From: Desulfurococcales archaeon
Lineage (GTDB): Archaea; Thermoproteota; Thermoprotei_A; Sulfolobales; WANQ01
Reading direction: 5' to 3'
Assembly (NCBI GenBank): GCA_027043985.1
Contig: JALUDQ010000096.1
Span: forward strand, 1 to 14,934
Length of the DNA: 14,934 nt
In this document: positions 1 through 7,114 of the stretch, in pieces
How positions within the stretch are numbered: position 1 is the stretch's first letter
How the letters are laid out: every line of letters starts with the position of its first letter
The notes under the pieces: generated by a model
Databases searched by the model: none
What the model was told of the DNA's origin: nothing
What the model saw: the letters and a program-made list of their open reading frames with translations, nothing else
Made by a program: the position numbers and the translations under genes

Positions 1-2
1 TT

Positions 3-521
3 GTCGTGGAGATTCACAAGGAGCACGTCTTAACGTATTTCACGGGTACAGCTATAAATGTATCAGCTATGGATGCGCTAGCAGAATATTTCAAAGATAA
101 AGTAGAGAACCCCCTAGTTCTAGCCCCCGATACCGGAGCCCTACCTAGAGCGAAGAGGTTTGCAGAAATAATTGGCGGTGACTACGATTACTTGGAGAAA
201 ACTCGTGATAGGATAACGGGGGAAGTAAAGGTGAGACCCAAGACTATTAGCGTAAAGGGTAGAGTAGTAGTTATCGTAGACGATATAATAAGTACGGGTA
301 AGACCATGGCTTTAGCGGCGAAACAAGCTCTTGAAAACGGTGCTAGAGAAGTGTATGCAGCTTGTGCACACGCATTATTTGTTGATGGCGCCTATGAGAG
401 GCTTAGAAAAGCTGGGATAAGAGAGGTAGTTGCAACAAATACTGTACCAGTACCCAAGGGCGTGGTATCGGTAAGTGTAGCACCGTATATCGCTAAAACT
501 ATAAGTGAACTATATGGTTGA
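3..521 (+). CDS. prs: Ribose-phosphate pyrophosphokinase (PRPP synthetase), C-terminal part, 5' end outside window
   Basis: This enzyme transfers pyrophosphate from ATP to ribose 5-phosphate to make PRPP, the precursor of nucleotides, histidine and tryptophan. The frame is open to the left edge (GTC GTG GAG...), so the gene is truncated by the window; about 172 residues of the usual 285-310 remain. The visible part holds the phosphoribosyltransferase-type second domain. A segment DTGALPRAK lies near residue 43 of the fragment, and the PRPP/ribose-5-phosphate loop VDDIISTGKT lies near residues 92-101; the family more often reads STGGT there. The N-terminal ATP-binding half is not visible. The GTG at position 6 could be mistaken for a start but lies in mid-protein. 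The stop TGA overlaps the TTG start of the next gene, so the two are probably translationally coupled. Confidence 0.9.
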   Translation, partial: VVEIHKEHVLTYFTGTAINVSAMDALAEYFKDKVENPLVLAPDTGALPRAKRFAEIIGGDYDYLEKTRDRITGEVKVRPKTISVKGRVVVIVDDIISTGKTMALAAKQALENGAREVYAACAHALFVDGAYERLRKAGIREVVATNTVPVPKGVVSVSVAPYIAKTISELYG

Positions 522-1570
522 ACTCAGAGTTGCCTAGGAAAACACTCTACGCTATTTTATCTGGAGAACACGTTACATTACCTTTAGCTGAGCTTAAGGC
601 AATAATTGAATCTGAAGGCTGCTATTATCATCAACATGTCGTCTTAGACCAACTAGTTCTATTTGACTCAGAGCCCCAAGTGGCTGAGAAGATTACACGT
701 AGGGCTGGTATGGTTAGAGAAGTAGGATTATTCTTGGACATGGCTCCAGCTTCTATTGATGATTTTTTGTTTAAGATAAAAGACCTAGACTTATGCGGTA
801 TCGTTAAGAATGATTTCATTATACGTAGCCGCAGGTTTAAAGGTCATTCCCGAGGCATCAATATAGATGATTTTATTGGAGCTTTAGCAGGCCGCATTAT
901 AAGGGAGTGCAGAGCAAGAGTTAATCCCATGTCCCCCTCAACTGTTATCCGCTTATTGTTTACTGACGGTGTTGTAGTTATCGGATTAATGCTTGCACGA
1001 GCAAATACGCGTGTATTCACTGAGCGTAGTCCAGCGAAAAAACCCTTTTTCAGACCCGGTGCTCTTAGTGTTCAATTATCTCGCGTATTCGTTAATTTAA
1101 GTAGGCCGAAGAAGAATAGATTGTACTTGGATCCCTTCTGCGGTACAGGGGGCTTCCTAGTTGAAGCAGGATTTATGGGTTTCCGCGCTATAGGGTTTGA
1201 TTTAAACGAGATTATGGTTGAGGGTGCTAGAATAAACTTAGACTACTATGGGTTATGGGATATAGAGGTCTTGAGGGCTGATGCAACACGTATACCGCTA
1301 CATGCTGAGAGTATTGGTGCTATTGGTACTGATCCACCTTATGGTAGATCTACTTCAACTATGGGTTATAGGCTAAGCGAGATAATAGAGGGATTTGTTT
1401 ACTCGGCTTCAGAAGTCCTTGGACATGATAGCTACCTTGTTTTTGCTACTCCACATGTATTTGATGCGAGAAATATTATAGAGGGGGCTGGACTAGTTCT
1501 TATTGAACGACACTACATGAGGGTTCATGGTAGTCTTACACGCATATTATGGGTGGTTTATAAGAGTTGA
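518..1570 (+). CDS. trmG10: tRNA (guanine(10)-N2)-dimethyltransferase, Trm11/aTrm-G10 type
   Basis: A 350-residue THUMP-methyltransferase of the archaeal Trm-G10/Trm11 group, predicted to methylate N2 of G10 in tRNA with S-adenosylmethionine. The N-terminal half (about 1-165) is the RNA-binding NFLD/THUMP region. The Rossmann-fold methyltransferase follows: motif I DPFCGTGG at 205-212 for SAM binding, an acidic GFDLN at about 226-230, and motif IV DPPYGRS at 272-278, the amino-methylating active site characteristic of this family. The length is typical. The start is TTG, overlapping the prs stop in TTGA; no other start fits the conserved N terminus as well. The downstream RNase Z gene begins in the same way, so the three genes look like one transcript. 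Other THUMP-methylases such as TrmN (G6) are possible, but DPPYG followed by RS points to Trm-G10. Confidence 0.85.
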   Translation: MNSELPRKTLYAILSGEHVTLPLAELKAIIESEGCYYHQHVVLDQLVLFDSEPQVAEKITRRAGMVREVGLFLDMAPASIDDFLFKIKDLDLCGIVKNDFIIRSRRFKGHSRGINIDDFIGALAGRIIRECRARVNPMSPSTVIRLLFTDGVVVIGLMLARANTRVFTERSPAKKPFFRPGALSVQLSRVFVNLSRPKKNRLYLDPFCGTGGFLVEAGFMGFRAIGFDLNEIMVEGARINLDYYGLWDIEVLRADATRIPLHAESIGAIGTDPPYGRSTSTMGYRLSEIIEGFVYSASEVLGHDSYLVFATPHVFDARNIIEGAGLVLIERHYMRVHGSLTRILWVVYKS

Positions 1571-2460
1571 AGACCCTAATAGTTTTCCTTGGAACAAGTG
1601 CTGCCGTACCAACAAAGAATAGGGGCTTACCAGCTATTGCTTTAAAGCATGGAGCTGATGTATTTCTCTTCGATGTAGGTGAGGGAACTCAGTACAGGTT
1701 AATAAGGGCTGGGCTTAGCCCAGTTAAAGTTACCGCCGTGTTTATAACTCATCTCCACGGTGACCACGTCTTCGGGTTACCAGGACTACTTCAATCAATG
1801 TCAATGTATGATAGGAAGACACCTCTCCACATATACGGGCCTAAGGGACTAGCATATTTTGTTGAATCAAGTATGAAGGCTACTGGACATAAACCACCTT
1901 TTGAAGTAAGTGTACACGAGGACTTAAACTCCATAGTCTACGGGAACGTGAGGATAAGACGTTTTCCCGTAGACCACGGCATGAAGGAAAGCTATGGCTA
2001 TGTTATTGAAATATATAAGCCTCTTAAACTTGATGTAGAAAAGTTACGCGAAATAGGGGTCCCAGTAAGATATTGGAGCACGCTCCAGCGAGGGCGAGAC
2101 ATAGAGTTTAAGGGCAGGACTATAAGGGCTAGAGACGTATTGATCGAGAGACCACCAGTAAAAATTGTTTACACAGGGGATACTAGGCCTATAATGCGAA
2201 CTATTGAAGAGGCTAGGAATGCCGAAGTACTAATACATGATTCAACAACAGCTGATGATCTAGCTGAAGAAGCTCACGAGGAAGGACATTCATCGGCTGG
2301 TGATGCTGGGAGAATAGCGTATCTAGCTGGAGTAAAACTACTTGTTTTAACGCATATTAGTGCTCGTTATACTGATACGAGAACCTTATTGTCTGATGCA
2401 AAACGCTACCACTCTAACACTATTGTTGCAGAAGACTATATGATAATACCAGTAGACTAG
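1567..2460 (+). CDS. rnz: Ribonuclease Z (tRNase Z), tRNA 3'-end endonuclease
   Basis: This metallo-beta-lactamase-fold endonuclease cuts the 3' trailer of pre-tRNA just after the discriminator base, leaving an end for CCA addition. At 297 residues it is a normal short-form (RNase Z-S) enzyme. The zinc ligands are visible in order: HLHGDH at 62-67, a His at 137 within a VDHG segment, Asp205 in YTGDTRP, and His263 in THIS. The His in the EEGHSS segment near 241 matches the catalytic-site His typical of tRNase Z. Translation starts at TTG, again inside a TTGA overlap with the upstream methyltransferase stop. The gene ends tail to tail with the minus-strand UPF0201 gene; the two TAG stops share the palindrome CTAG. 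Confidence 0.93.
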   Translation: MKTLIVFLGTSAAVPTKNRGLPAIALKHGADVFLFDVGEGTQYRLIRAGLSPVKVTAVFITHLHGDHVFGLPGLLQSMSMYDRKTPLHIYGPKGLAYFVESSMKATGHKPPFEVSVHEDLNSIVYGNVRIRRFPVDHGMKESYGYVIEIYKPLKLDVEKLREIGVPVRYWSTLQRGRDIEFKGRTIRARDVLIERPPVKIVYTGDTRPIMRTIEEARNAEVLIHDSTTADDLAEEAHEEGHSSAGDAGRIAYLAGVKLLVLTHISARYTDTRTLLSDAKRYHSNTIVAEDYMIIPVD

Positions 2461-2894
2461 TTTCTAGGCATTTCACGTTCCCATAAGGGTCTTCCTCTCG
2501 ATGTCTTGGGGGCTAGCCAATCTATTACCTCATACGGGTTATCTGTCTCGATAATGAATGTTATTGGGCCTAAAGGAGACTCGGAGTCCGTGTCTACAAA
2601 AGATAAACGGTTTTGTAGAGCAGCTTGCTTGTTTATCTTGAATATAAGCATGTTGCCCATAACTCCTTTACGCAACATGCTCCTAGCGGCATCTAGTATT
2701 CTCTCCCTCCTTATTAGGTCGTGGAGTTTGATGAGGCTCCTATAGCTATAGCTTTCAGCTACTAATACCTTGTATCCACTACCCCTCTCCTCTATTCTAA
2801 TCTTATCTGGCTCGAAGACGTTCCTTAACGCTTTCTCGACCTTTTCGGGATCTTCGGTGGGCCGTATCTCTACTTCTACTCTAATCCTTGGCAT
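2457..2894 (-). CDS. UPF0201 family protein (archaeal, function unproven)
   Basis: A 145-residue protein of the archaeal UPF0201/COG1325 family, sometimes described as a predicted exosome-associated or RNA-binding protein. It begins with a beta-rich MPRIRVEVEIRPTEDPEKV segment, has a central helical, basic region (LIKLHDLIRRERILDAAR) and ends with a conserved-looking SPLGPITFIIE stretch near residues 105-117. The start ATG at 2894 lies inside the 3' end of the frame-corrected UPF0200 gene, a 14-bp overlap, so the two are probably co-expressed. From memory, Archaeoglobus has a fused UPF0200/UPF0201 protein (AF_1395), which supports functional linkage. Its own stop overlaps the rnz stop by 4 bp. 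The molecular role is not established. Confidence 0.8.
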   Translation of the reverse strand: MPRIRVEVEIRPTEDPEKVEKALRNVFEPDKIRIEERGSGYKVLVAESYSYRSLIKLHDLIRRERILDAARSMLRKGVMGNMLIFKINKQAALQNRLSFVDTDSESPLGPITFIIETDNPYEVIDWLAPKTSRGRPLWEREMPRN

Positions 2895-3442
2895 CTTCTA
2901 CGAGCCTCGCGAGTATTCTACTAGCGTGTTCTACGGCTTTATCTCTATCCTCTTCATTGACTATCATGTAATCGGCTAGTGCTATCACATTCCCGATACC
3001 AAATCCCAATTCTAGAAAGTCTCGTGAGACAAATTCGTCCCGTCTTAGGGTCTCCTGGTCTATTTCTCTTCCTCAGACGCTCAAATCTTGTTTTAGGTGA
3101 TGCATGAACAGCTATTATCACTATATCACCATATTCTTTGAATACGTTGACCTCATGGAGACTACGAACACCGTCTATTAGTATTATTCTCGACTTGGTT
3201 CCAGCTATTTTTGATGCTACTCTTTTAGCTACAGCTGCAGGGCCTTCTTTTTCTCTAAGTTCTTTTGCAATAGCGTTCAGTATCTCCGGCTTATGGGGTA
3301 ATCCTCTTCTTGTCGCCTCCTCTCTAACTACATCGCCCATAACGTATACGGGTATGCCTATAGTCTTTGCTATATCGGATACTATTCCCTTACCAGCTCC
3401 AGGCATACCAGTTAGACATATTATCTTTCTAGATGTAGGCAA
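2881..3442 (-). pseudogene. UPF0200 family P-loop nucleotide kinase-like protein, frameshifted near 3039-3043
   Basis: The gene encodes a dephospho-CoA-kinase-like P-loop NTPase of the archaeal UPF0200 family. The upstream frame (3442 to 2954, 162 residues) carries the Walker A GMPGAGKG at residues 12-19, a DGVRS motif near residue 110 and RNRPGDPKT, then turns into unrelated sequence rich in Arg, Ser and Cys. The next frame resumes family-like sequence at 3039 (DEFVSRDFLELGFGIGNV, then ALADYMIVNEE) and stops at 2881-2883. Dropping one G of GGG at 3039-3041, or adding two bases to create the Trp codon often found after PKT, restores a normal 186-187 residue protein. The start is TTG, fixed by an in-frame TAA directly upstream, with GAGGG about 11 bases before it. 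The cause may be a sequencing error, a true mutation or recoding. Both halves look well conserved, which favours an error or a recent event. Confidence 0.8.
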
Positions 3443-3562
3443 TTACTATACCCTCGTCTCTGATCCTCAACACACTCCTTCACTATAGAATTGCTTCTAG
3501 CTATTAAGCCTTTAATATTTATTATATAATAATTAGCCTACATAATCTAGAGGGTCTGAGAG
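3443..3562. promoter_or_regulatory. Divergent promoter region between UPF0200 and thpR
   Basis: This 120-bp gap separates two divergent operons. A strongly A+T-rich block at 3511-3534 includes the 10-bp palindrome ATTATATAAT at 3521-3530, a good archaeal TATA box for the plus-strand thpR operon: its centre is about 38 bp before the ATG, giving a leader of roughly 12 nt. GAGGG at about 3550-3554 is the likely ribosome binding site for thpR. In the minus direction a TATA-like stretch is less clear; the same block or TCTATAG near 3484-3490 could serve. These assignments come from spacing only. Confidence 0.45.
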
Positions 3563-4126
3563 ATGGCGGTGAGAGCCTTTATAGCAGTAGATATAGACGA
3601 CCCCGAGGTGAGGAAGAAGATAATAGCTTTTAGAGATGCCGTAGCTGCTTCAGGGGCTCACGTCAAAATAGTTGAAGACGAGAACATTCATTTAACGCTC
3701 AGATTCCTCGGCAACATACCAGAGACCTTAATCGATGATATATACGATGTCATGAGGTCTATAAGATTCAAGCCATTTAAAATAAGAGTTAGTGGTGTTG
3801 GATGTTTTCCTAATATAAATAGGCCGCGAGTAGTATGGGTTGGAGTTACAGAAGGCTATGAGGAACTTAAACGAATACGTGATGAACTTGAACGTGGACT
3901 TAGAGGTCTAGGATTTAGGCCTGAGAGAGAAGAGTTTGTCGCCCATATAACTGTAGCTAGAGTTAAGAGTGGAAGAAAGCGTGAGGCTCTTAGGAAAGTA
4001 ATAGAAGAATTCCAAGACTTTGATGCAGGTGAAATGGTAGTGAGGTACATTAGGCTTAAACAGAGCATACTCACCCCTCGAGGACCCATATATAGAACAT
4101 TGAGGGAAGTATCAGCAGAGGATTAA
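3563..4126 (+). CDS. thpR: RNA 2',3'-cyclic 3'-phosphodiesterase (2'-5' RNA ligase family)
   Basis: A 187-residue member of the 2H phosphoesterase superfamily. The two signature HxTx motifs are present: HLTLRFLG starting at residue 43 and HITVARV starting at residue 128, symmetrically placed as the two catalytic histidine pairs. Family members hydrolyse RNA 2',3'-cyclic phosphates to 2'-phosphates and can join tRNA halves through 2'-5' linkages in vitro. The length is normal. The ATG follows a GAGGG ribosome binding site and an A+T-rich promoter. The CCA-adding enzyme gene begins 5 bp after the stop, so the two are co-transcribed; both act on RNA 3' ends, which gives the pairing biochemical sense. 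The physiological substrate in archaea is not settled. Confidence 0.9.
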   Translation: MAVRAFIAVDIDDPEVRKKIIAFRDAVAASGAHVKIVEDENIHLTLRFLGNIPETLIDDIYDVMRSIRFKPFKIRVSGVGCFPNINRPRVVWVGVTEGYEELKRIRDELERGLRGLGFRPEREEFVAHITVARVKSGRKREALRKVIEEFQDFDAGEMVVRYIRLKQSILTPRGPIYRTLREVSAED

Positions 4127-4131
4127 CGATA

Positions 4132-5517
4132 TTGAACTACAAAGACATAGAGAAGAGAGTATTAGAGAAGATTAAGCCTAAGCCAGAAGAATACGAGAAA
4201 GGTTTACGCATATACAGTATTGTAAAGAAAGAATTAGAGAAAAGCCTTGAGAAAAACAATATACCTGGAAGGATAAGTTTACAGGGATCATTTGCAAAAG
4301 ACACATGGATATCCGGCGAACTAGATCTCGACGTGTTTGTATTGTTTCCCGAGGAATACGATAAAGAATGGCTTGAGGAAGTAGGATTTAAGATTATACT
4401 AGAGGCGTTTCAAAACTATAATTATATGATAAAATACGCAGCACATCCGTATCTTACTGTCAGAATAGATAATGTAGACGTAGATGTTGTCCCAGCTTTC
4501 GATGTAAGTGATCCATCTAGGATAAAATCAGCAGTTGATAGAACCCCCCATCATACCAGATATGTTAAATCAAAGTTAACGGAAGAGCAGAAAGATCAAG
4601 TTAGGTTACTGAAAAAGTTTATGAAGGGTATAGGAGTCTATGGCGCTGAGATAAGAGTAGAGGGATTTTCAGGTTATCTAGTCGAGCTTTTAATCATATA
4701 CTATACTAGTTTTAGGAAAACATTGGAGAATGTTGCAGAATGGCGTCCACCAATAATAATAGACATTGAAGGATATTATAGTCCAAAAGAAGCATTAAAG
4801 AAGTTTAAAAACAAAGAACTAATAGTCATAGACCCCGTTGACCCTAACCGTAATGTTGCAGCAGCAGTATCTAGGAGATCCCTAGCAGTCTTCATAGCTG
4901 CATCTAGGAGGTATTTAGCTAAGCCTAGTTTATCATATTTCTTCCCATCTTATCCAAACATAAATGCATTTGAGATAATGTCTTCACGGAGGACTAGCCT
5001 TGTAGCATTACTATTAGATATAAGTGGATTAAACTTAGTACCCGATATACTATGGGGCGAGTTAAAGAGGACTATGAAGAGTATCTACAAATTCATTGAA
5101 AACCATGATTTCAAAGTAGTTGACTATGATGCATGGAGCGATGAAAAAGATCTCGCATTAATAGTAGTTGAAGTAGAAGAGCACACGTTACCCCAATATA
5201 AGCTACATGTAGGGCCCCCCATATACAATAGAGATCATAGTGAGAGGTTTCTCGAAAAATACCTTAGTGATAAACAAGTCTATGGGCCTTGGATAGGAGA
5301 GGATGGGAGATGGAGAATATTGAAGCCTAGACGATACCGTAGAGCCTATGACTTACTACGCGATAACATTGAGAAGCTAGTAAACGCGCCCGACTTATCC
5401 AGAGCAACAAAGAGAATACTTGGTGAAGCAGAGATTCTAGAGTTAATCCGGAAGAATAAGGAGATTCTACAATGGATTAAGAGATTCCTTTATAAGAAGC
5501 CTTCATGGCTCTTATAA
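4132..5517 (+). CDS. cca: CCA-adding enzyme (archaeal class I tRNA nucleotidyltransferase)
   Basis: Adds C, C and A to tRNA 3' ends without a nucleic acid template, and repairs worn ends. The 461 residues match the usual archaeal length of about 440-460. The nucleotidyltransferase core shows GSFAKDTW at 52-59, then the carboxylates Asp65 and Asp67 in ELDLDVFV, with Asp118 in VDVDVVPAF as the probable third metal ligand. A basic C-terminal part (about 390-461) would be the body/tail that grips tRNA. The start is TTG, 5 bp after thpR. The enzyme is needed by the tRNA-Pro in this same window, which lacks an encoded CCA. The C-terminal codons overlap the start of the following kinase gene by 13 bp. 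Confidence 0.95.
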   Translation: MNYKDIEKRVLEKIKPKPEEYEKGLRIYSIVKKELEKSLEKNNIPGRISLQGSFAKDTWISGELDLDVFVLFPEEYDKEWLEEVGFKIILEAFQNYNYMIKYAAHPYLTVRIDNVDVDVVPAFDVSDPSRIKSAVDRTPHHTRYVKSKLTEEQKDQVRLLKKFMKGIGVYGAEIRVEGFSGYLVELLIIYYTSFRKTLENVAEWRPPIIIDIEGYYSPKEALKKFKNKELIVIDPVDPNRNVAAAVSRRSLAVFIAASRRYLAKPSLSYFFPSYPNINAFEIMSSRRTSLVALLLDISGLNLVPDILWGELKRTMKSIYKFIENHDFKVVDYDAWSDEKDLALIVVEVEEHTLPQYKLHVGPPIYNRDHSERFLEKYLSDKQVYGPWIGEDGRWRILKPRRYRRAYDLLRDNIEKLVNAPDLSRATKRILGEAEILELIRKNKEILQWIKRFLYKKPSWLL

Positions 5518-6290
5518 GTGTAGATAGAAAAATGCTCCACCAGCTCAGCTCTGAGGACTTCTGCAGAATACTTAAGCAATACAAGTACGACTTGAGAGAG
5601 TGTTTAGAGCTTCTTTCCGAGCTACGTACACGTGGATTAGAATACTTCTATAATTATGGTTTACGAAACATTTATGGTAGTCTTAGAGTAGTAGGTGCTG
5701 GTTTTACAGGAGTTTCCCTACTAGCATTATTTGACAACAAGGTTTCAATAGTAAAGATTCTACGAAAAGACTCTCGTCGAACAGATATGCTACATGAATG
5801 CAAAATTCTTGAAGCCTCATCTAGACTCGGTGTATCACCATATGTGTATTCTTGTAGTGAAAACTACATTGTAATGGAATTTGTTGATGGCCCTACATTA
5901 GCCGGATATCTAAGAGAATACCGAGAAATCGGGAGGCTTTATGATCTGCGATTAGTATTAAGGTCAATAATATATAAGGCGTATCTGTTAGACGCTCACC
6001 ATATAGATCACGGCGAGCTTTCGAGACCCTACAAGCATGTAATCCTATCTCCCCGTGGAGTATACTTCGTAGATTTCGACTCAGCCAGTCTTTTGAGGAA
6101 ACCACGAAACCTTACGAGTATCTTGGGGGGAATATTTTTCCGTTACAACGAGTTCTCGAGAACTATTACGAGTAGTCTGGGCATCAATATAAGCGATTTA
6201 GAGCAAGTACGTTCCTTAGTGAAAGATTATAAAAAACACATGGACTTCAACACAGTTGAGAAAATTATGATAAAACTAAAAATTTTCTAG
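5505..6290 (+). CDS. Divergent archaeal serine/threonine protein kinase (COG2112-like), linked to cca
   Basis: A 261-residue protein with a reduced protein-kinase fold. Visible motifs are a glycine loop GAGFTGVS at 64-71, a VAIK-like lysine at 84 (SIVKILR), a possible alpha-C glutamate at 98, a hinge IVMEFVDGPTL at 122-132, a catalytic-loop equivalent HIDHGELSRPYKHV at 166-179, and the DFG equivalent VDFDSA at 189-194. If HGEL is aligned with the HGDL of RIO/ABC1-type kinases, the catalytic Asp would be Glu171; Asp168 is another candidate. The ATG lies inside the end of cca (13-bp overlap), implying coupled expression. The partner or substrate is unknown; linkage suggests regulation of tRNA 3'-end metabolism. 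It ends tail to tail with the zinc-ribbon gene at a shared CTAG. Confidence 0.75.
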   Translation: MALISVDRKMLHQLSSEDFCRILKQYKYDLRECLELLSELRTRGLEYFYNYGLRNIYGSLRVVGAGFTGVSLLALFDNKVSIVKILRKDSRRTDMLHECKILEASSRLGVSPYVYSCSENYIVMEFVDGPTLAGYLREYREIGRLYDLRLVLRSIIYKAYLLDAHHIDHGELSRPYKHVILSPRGVYFVDFDSASLLRKPRNLTSILGGIFFRYNEFSRTITSSLGINISDLEQVRSLVKDYKKHMDFNTVEKIMIKLKIF

Positions 6291-6607
6291 ACTGATGTCT
6301 CTGAGGTTACTGAGTCTTCTATATTGAAACCTTGTATTGAGGGTTGTGTTTCTGGAGCCCTAGTTATTATATTCGATACACTGTATTCCTCGAGGCTTGG
6401 GTATCTGTATCTAAAGCTTGAGGATAAGTATGTTATCTTGATATCGTTTACACTCGGTATTTTCAGTCTTGAACCACATTGGGGGCAAACGCCACCGTAT
6501 AAGCTTATGACCTCACTGGGCGTAGGTATACCGAAGTAGTCTTGTCCAACCCTATTGAACACGTATAGTATTTTACCACACTTGCTGCAACGAAATATTA
6601 CTGGCAT
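6287..6607 (-). CDS. Small zinc-ribbon protein, unrecognised family
   Basis: A 106-residue protein whose N-terminal half contains two CxxC knuckles, Cys7-x2-Cys10 (CSKCGKILY) and Cys41-x2-Cys44 (CPQCGSRL). The spacing of 30 residues fits a zinc ribbon. The remainder is polar, rich in Ser, Thr and Tyr, and ends in an acidic tail without a recognisable fold. Such ribbons occur in RNA- or DNA-binding and transcription-related proteins, but nothing here identifies a function. The gene is monocistronic: its stop shares CTAG with the kinase stop on the other strand, and its upstream side holds a TATA-like ATTAATATTT at 6658-6649 immediately preceded by a strong palindrome. No good Shine-Dalgarno sequence is close to the ATG, which is consistent with a short leader. 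Confidence 0.7.
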   Translation of the reverse strand: MPVIFRCSKCGKILYVFNRVGQDYFGIPTPSEVISLYGGVCPQCGSRLKIPSVNDIKITYLSSSFRYRYPSLEEYSVSNIITRAPETQPSIQGFNIEDSVTSETSV

Positions 6608-6648
6608 GTTAAGAACGCCGAGAGATACCTATGGATTTCATAAGAAGT

Positions 6649-6661
6649 AAATATTAATCCT
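6649..6661 (-). promoter_or_regulatory. Predicted TATA/BRE promoter of the zinc-ribbon gene
   Basis: On the minus strand, ATTAATATTTAC runs down from about 6658, preceded by a purine-containing BRE-like AGG. The TATA centre lies about 47 bp before the ATG at 6607, predicting transcription from near 6627 and a leader of about 20 nt. The assignment rests on composition and spacing only. Confidence 0.45.
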
Positions 6662-6702
6662 GGTAATACGTGGGTATTACCAATTACTTCTTGGGTATTA
6701 CC
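6662..6702. promoter_or_regulatory. Palindrome plus 21-bp-spaced direct repeat, candidate operator
   Basis: GGTAATAC at 6662-6669 and GTATTACC at 6674-6681 form a perfect 8-bp inverted repeat around a 4-base centre. The 11-mer TGGGTATTACC at 6671-6681 is repeated exactly at 6692-6702, a 21-bp period equal to two helical turns. The array directly abuts the predicted BRE/TATA of the minus-strand zinc-ribbon gene, where an activator or repressor would bind. A looser copy, GGGTATTTCC, follows at 6739-6748. No T-run follows the hairpin, so a terminator is less likely. The binding factor is unknown. Confidence 0.55.
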
Positions 6703-6848
6703 TTATGGTGTTCATGTATGTTTGGAGACCAGGTTCATGGGTATTTCCGCGTATTTTTAACATTATAAATCCCACAGAATTCCCCTACAAAACGATATTA
6801 ACTCCATATCCAGTAAAGTATATACACCAGAACACTATTTCAGACTCT
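6703..6848. other. A+T-rich intergenic stretch upstream of tRNA-Pro
   Basis: I see no coding region here. It holds one degenerate copy of the repeat (6739-6748), a TATA-like ATTATAAATCC at about 6762-6772, and the tRNA promoter described separately. No ORB-type origin element could be recognised by eye. Confidence 0.4.
6814..6825 (+). promoter_or_regulatory. Promoter (BRE/TATA) of tRNA-Pro
   Basis: TAAAG followed by TATATA at 6819-6824 lies with its centre 27 bp before the first base of the tRNA, the spacing expected of an archaeal TATA box when transcription starts at or just before the tRNA 5' end. Confidence 0.6.
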
Positions 6849-6965
<117 letters not shown>

Positions 6966-7114
6966 CTACTACATGTTCTAGTCTAGGGTAACACTATATA
7001 GAATACTAGCTATGTCGCGTAATTCTATAACTTATTAATTAATGGAAGATTCCAGATAATTAAAGTATTGGTTACCGGGTATTCCGATAATAATGTGGAG
7101 AATTATTGGGTCAT
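6966..7114. other. Intergenic stretch between tRNA-Pro and the 82-residue gene
   Basis: No coding region is evident. It contains an 8-bp inverted repeat TATAGAAT (6997-7004) with ATTCTATA (7022-7029), a short copy of the upstream repeat GGGTATTCC at 7077-7085, and a weak hairpin CCGATAAT/ATTATTGG at about 7084-7109 that lies just 3' of the minus-strand small gene and could help end its transcript. There is no clear T-run in either direction. Confidence 0.35.

Noticed and set aside
6-8. GTG at position 6 as start of a complete 171-residue phosphoribosyltransferase
   Set aside because: The frame is open to the window edge, and the content matches the C-terminal half of PRPP synthetase, so the gene is simply cut by the window.
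6662-6702. CRISPR or tandem-repeat array
   Set aside because: Only two exact units and one or two loose ones of about 10-11 bp, with no spacer pattern; far too short for a CRISPR array.
6997-7029. Inverted repeat TATAGAAT/ATTCTATA as a tRNA terminator
   Set aside because: An A+T-rich 8-bp pairing around a 17-base loop is easily produced by chance, and it lacks the T-run that ends archaeal transcripts.
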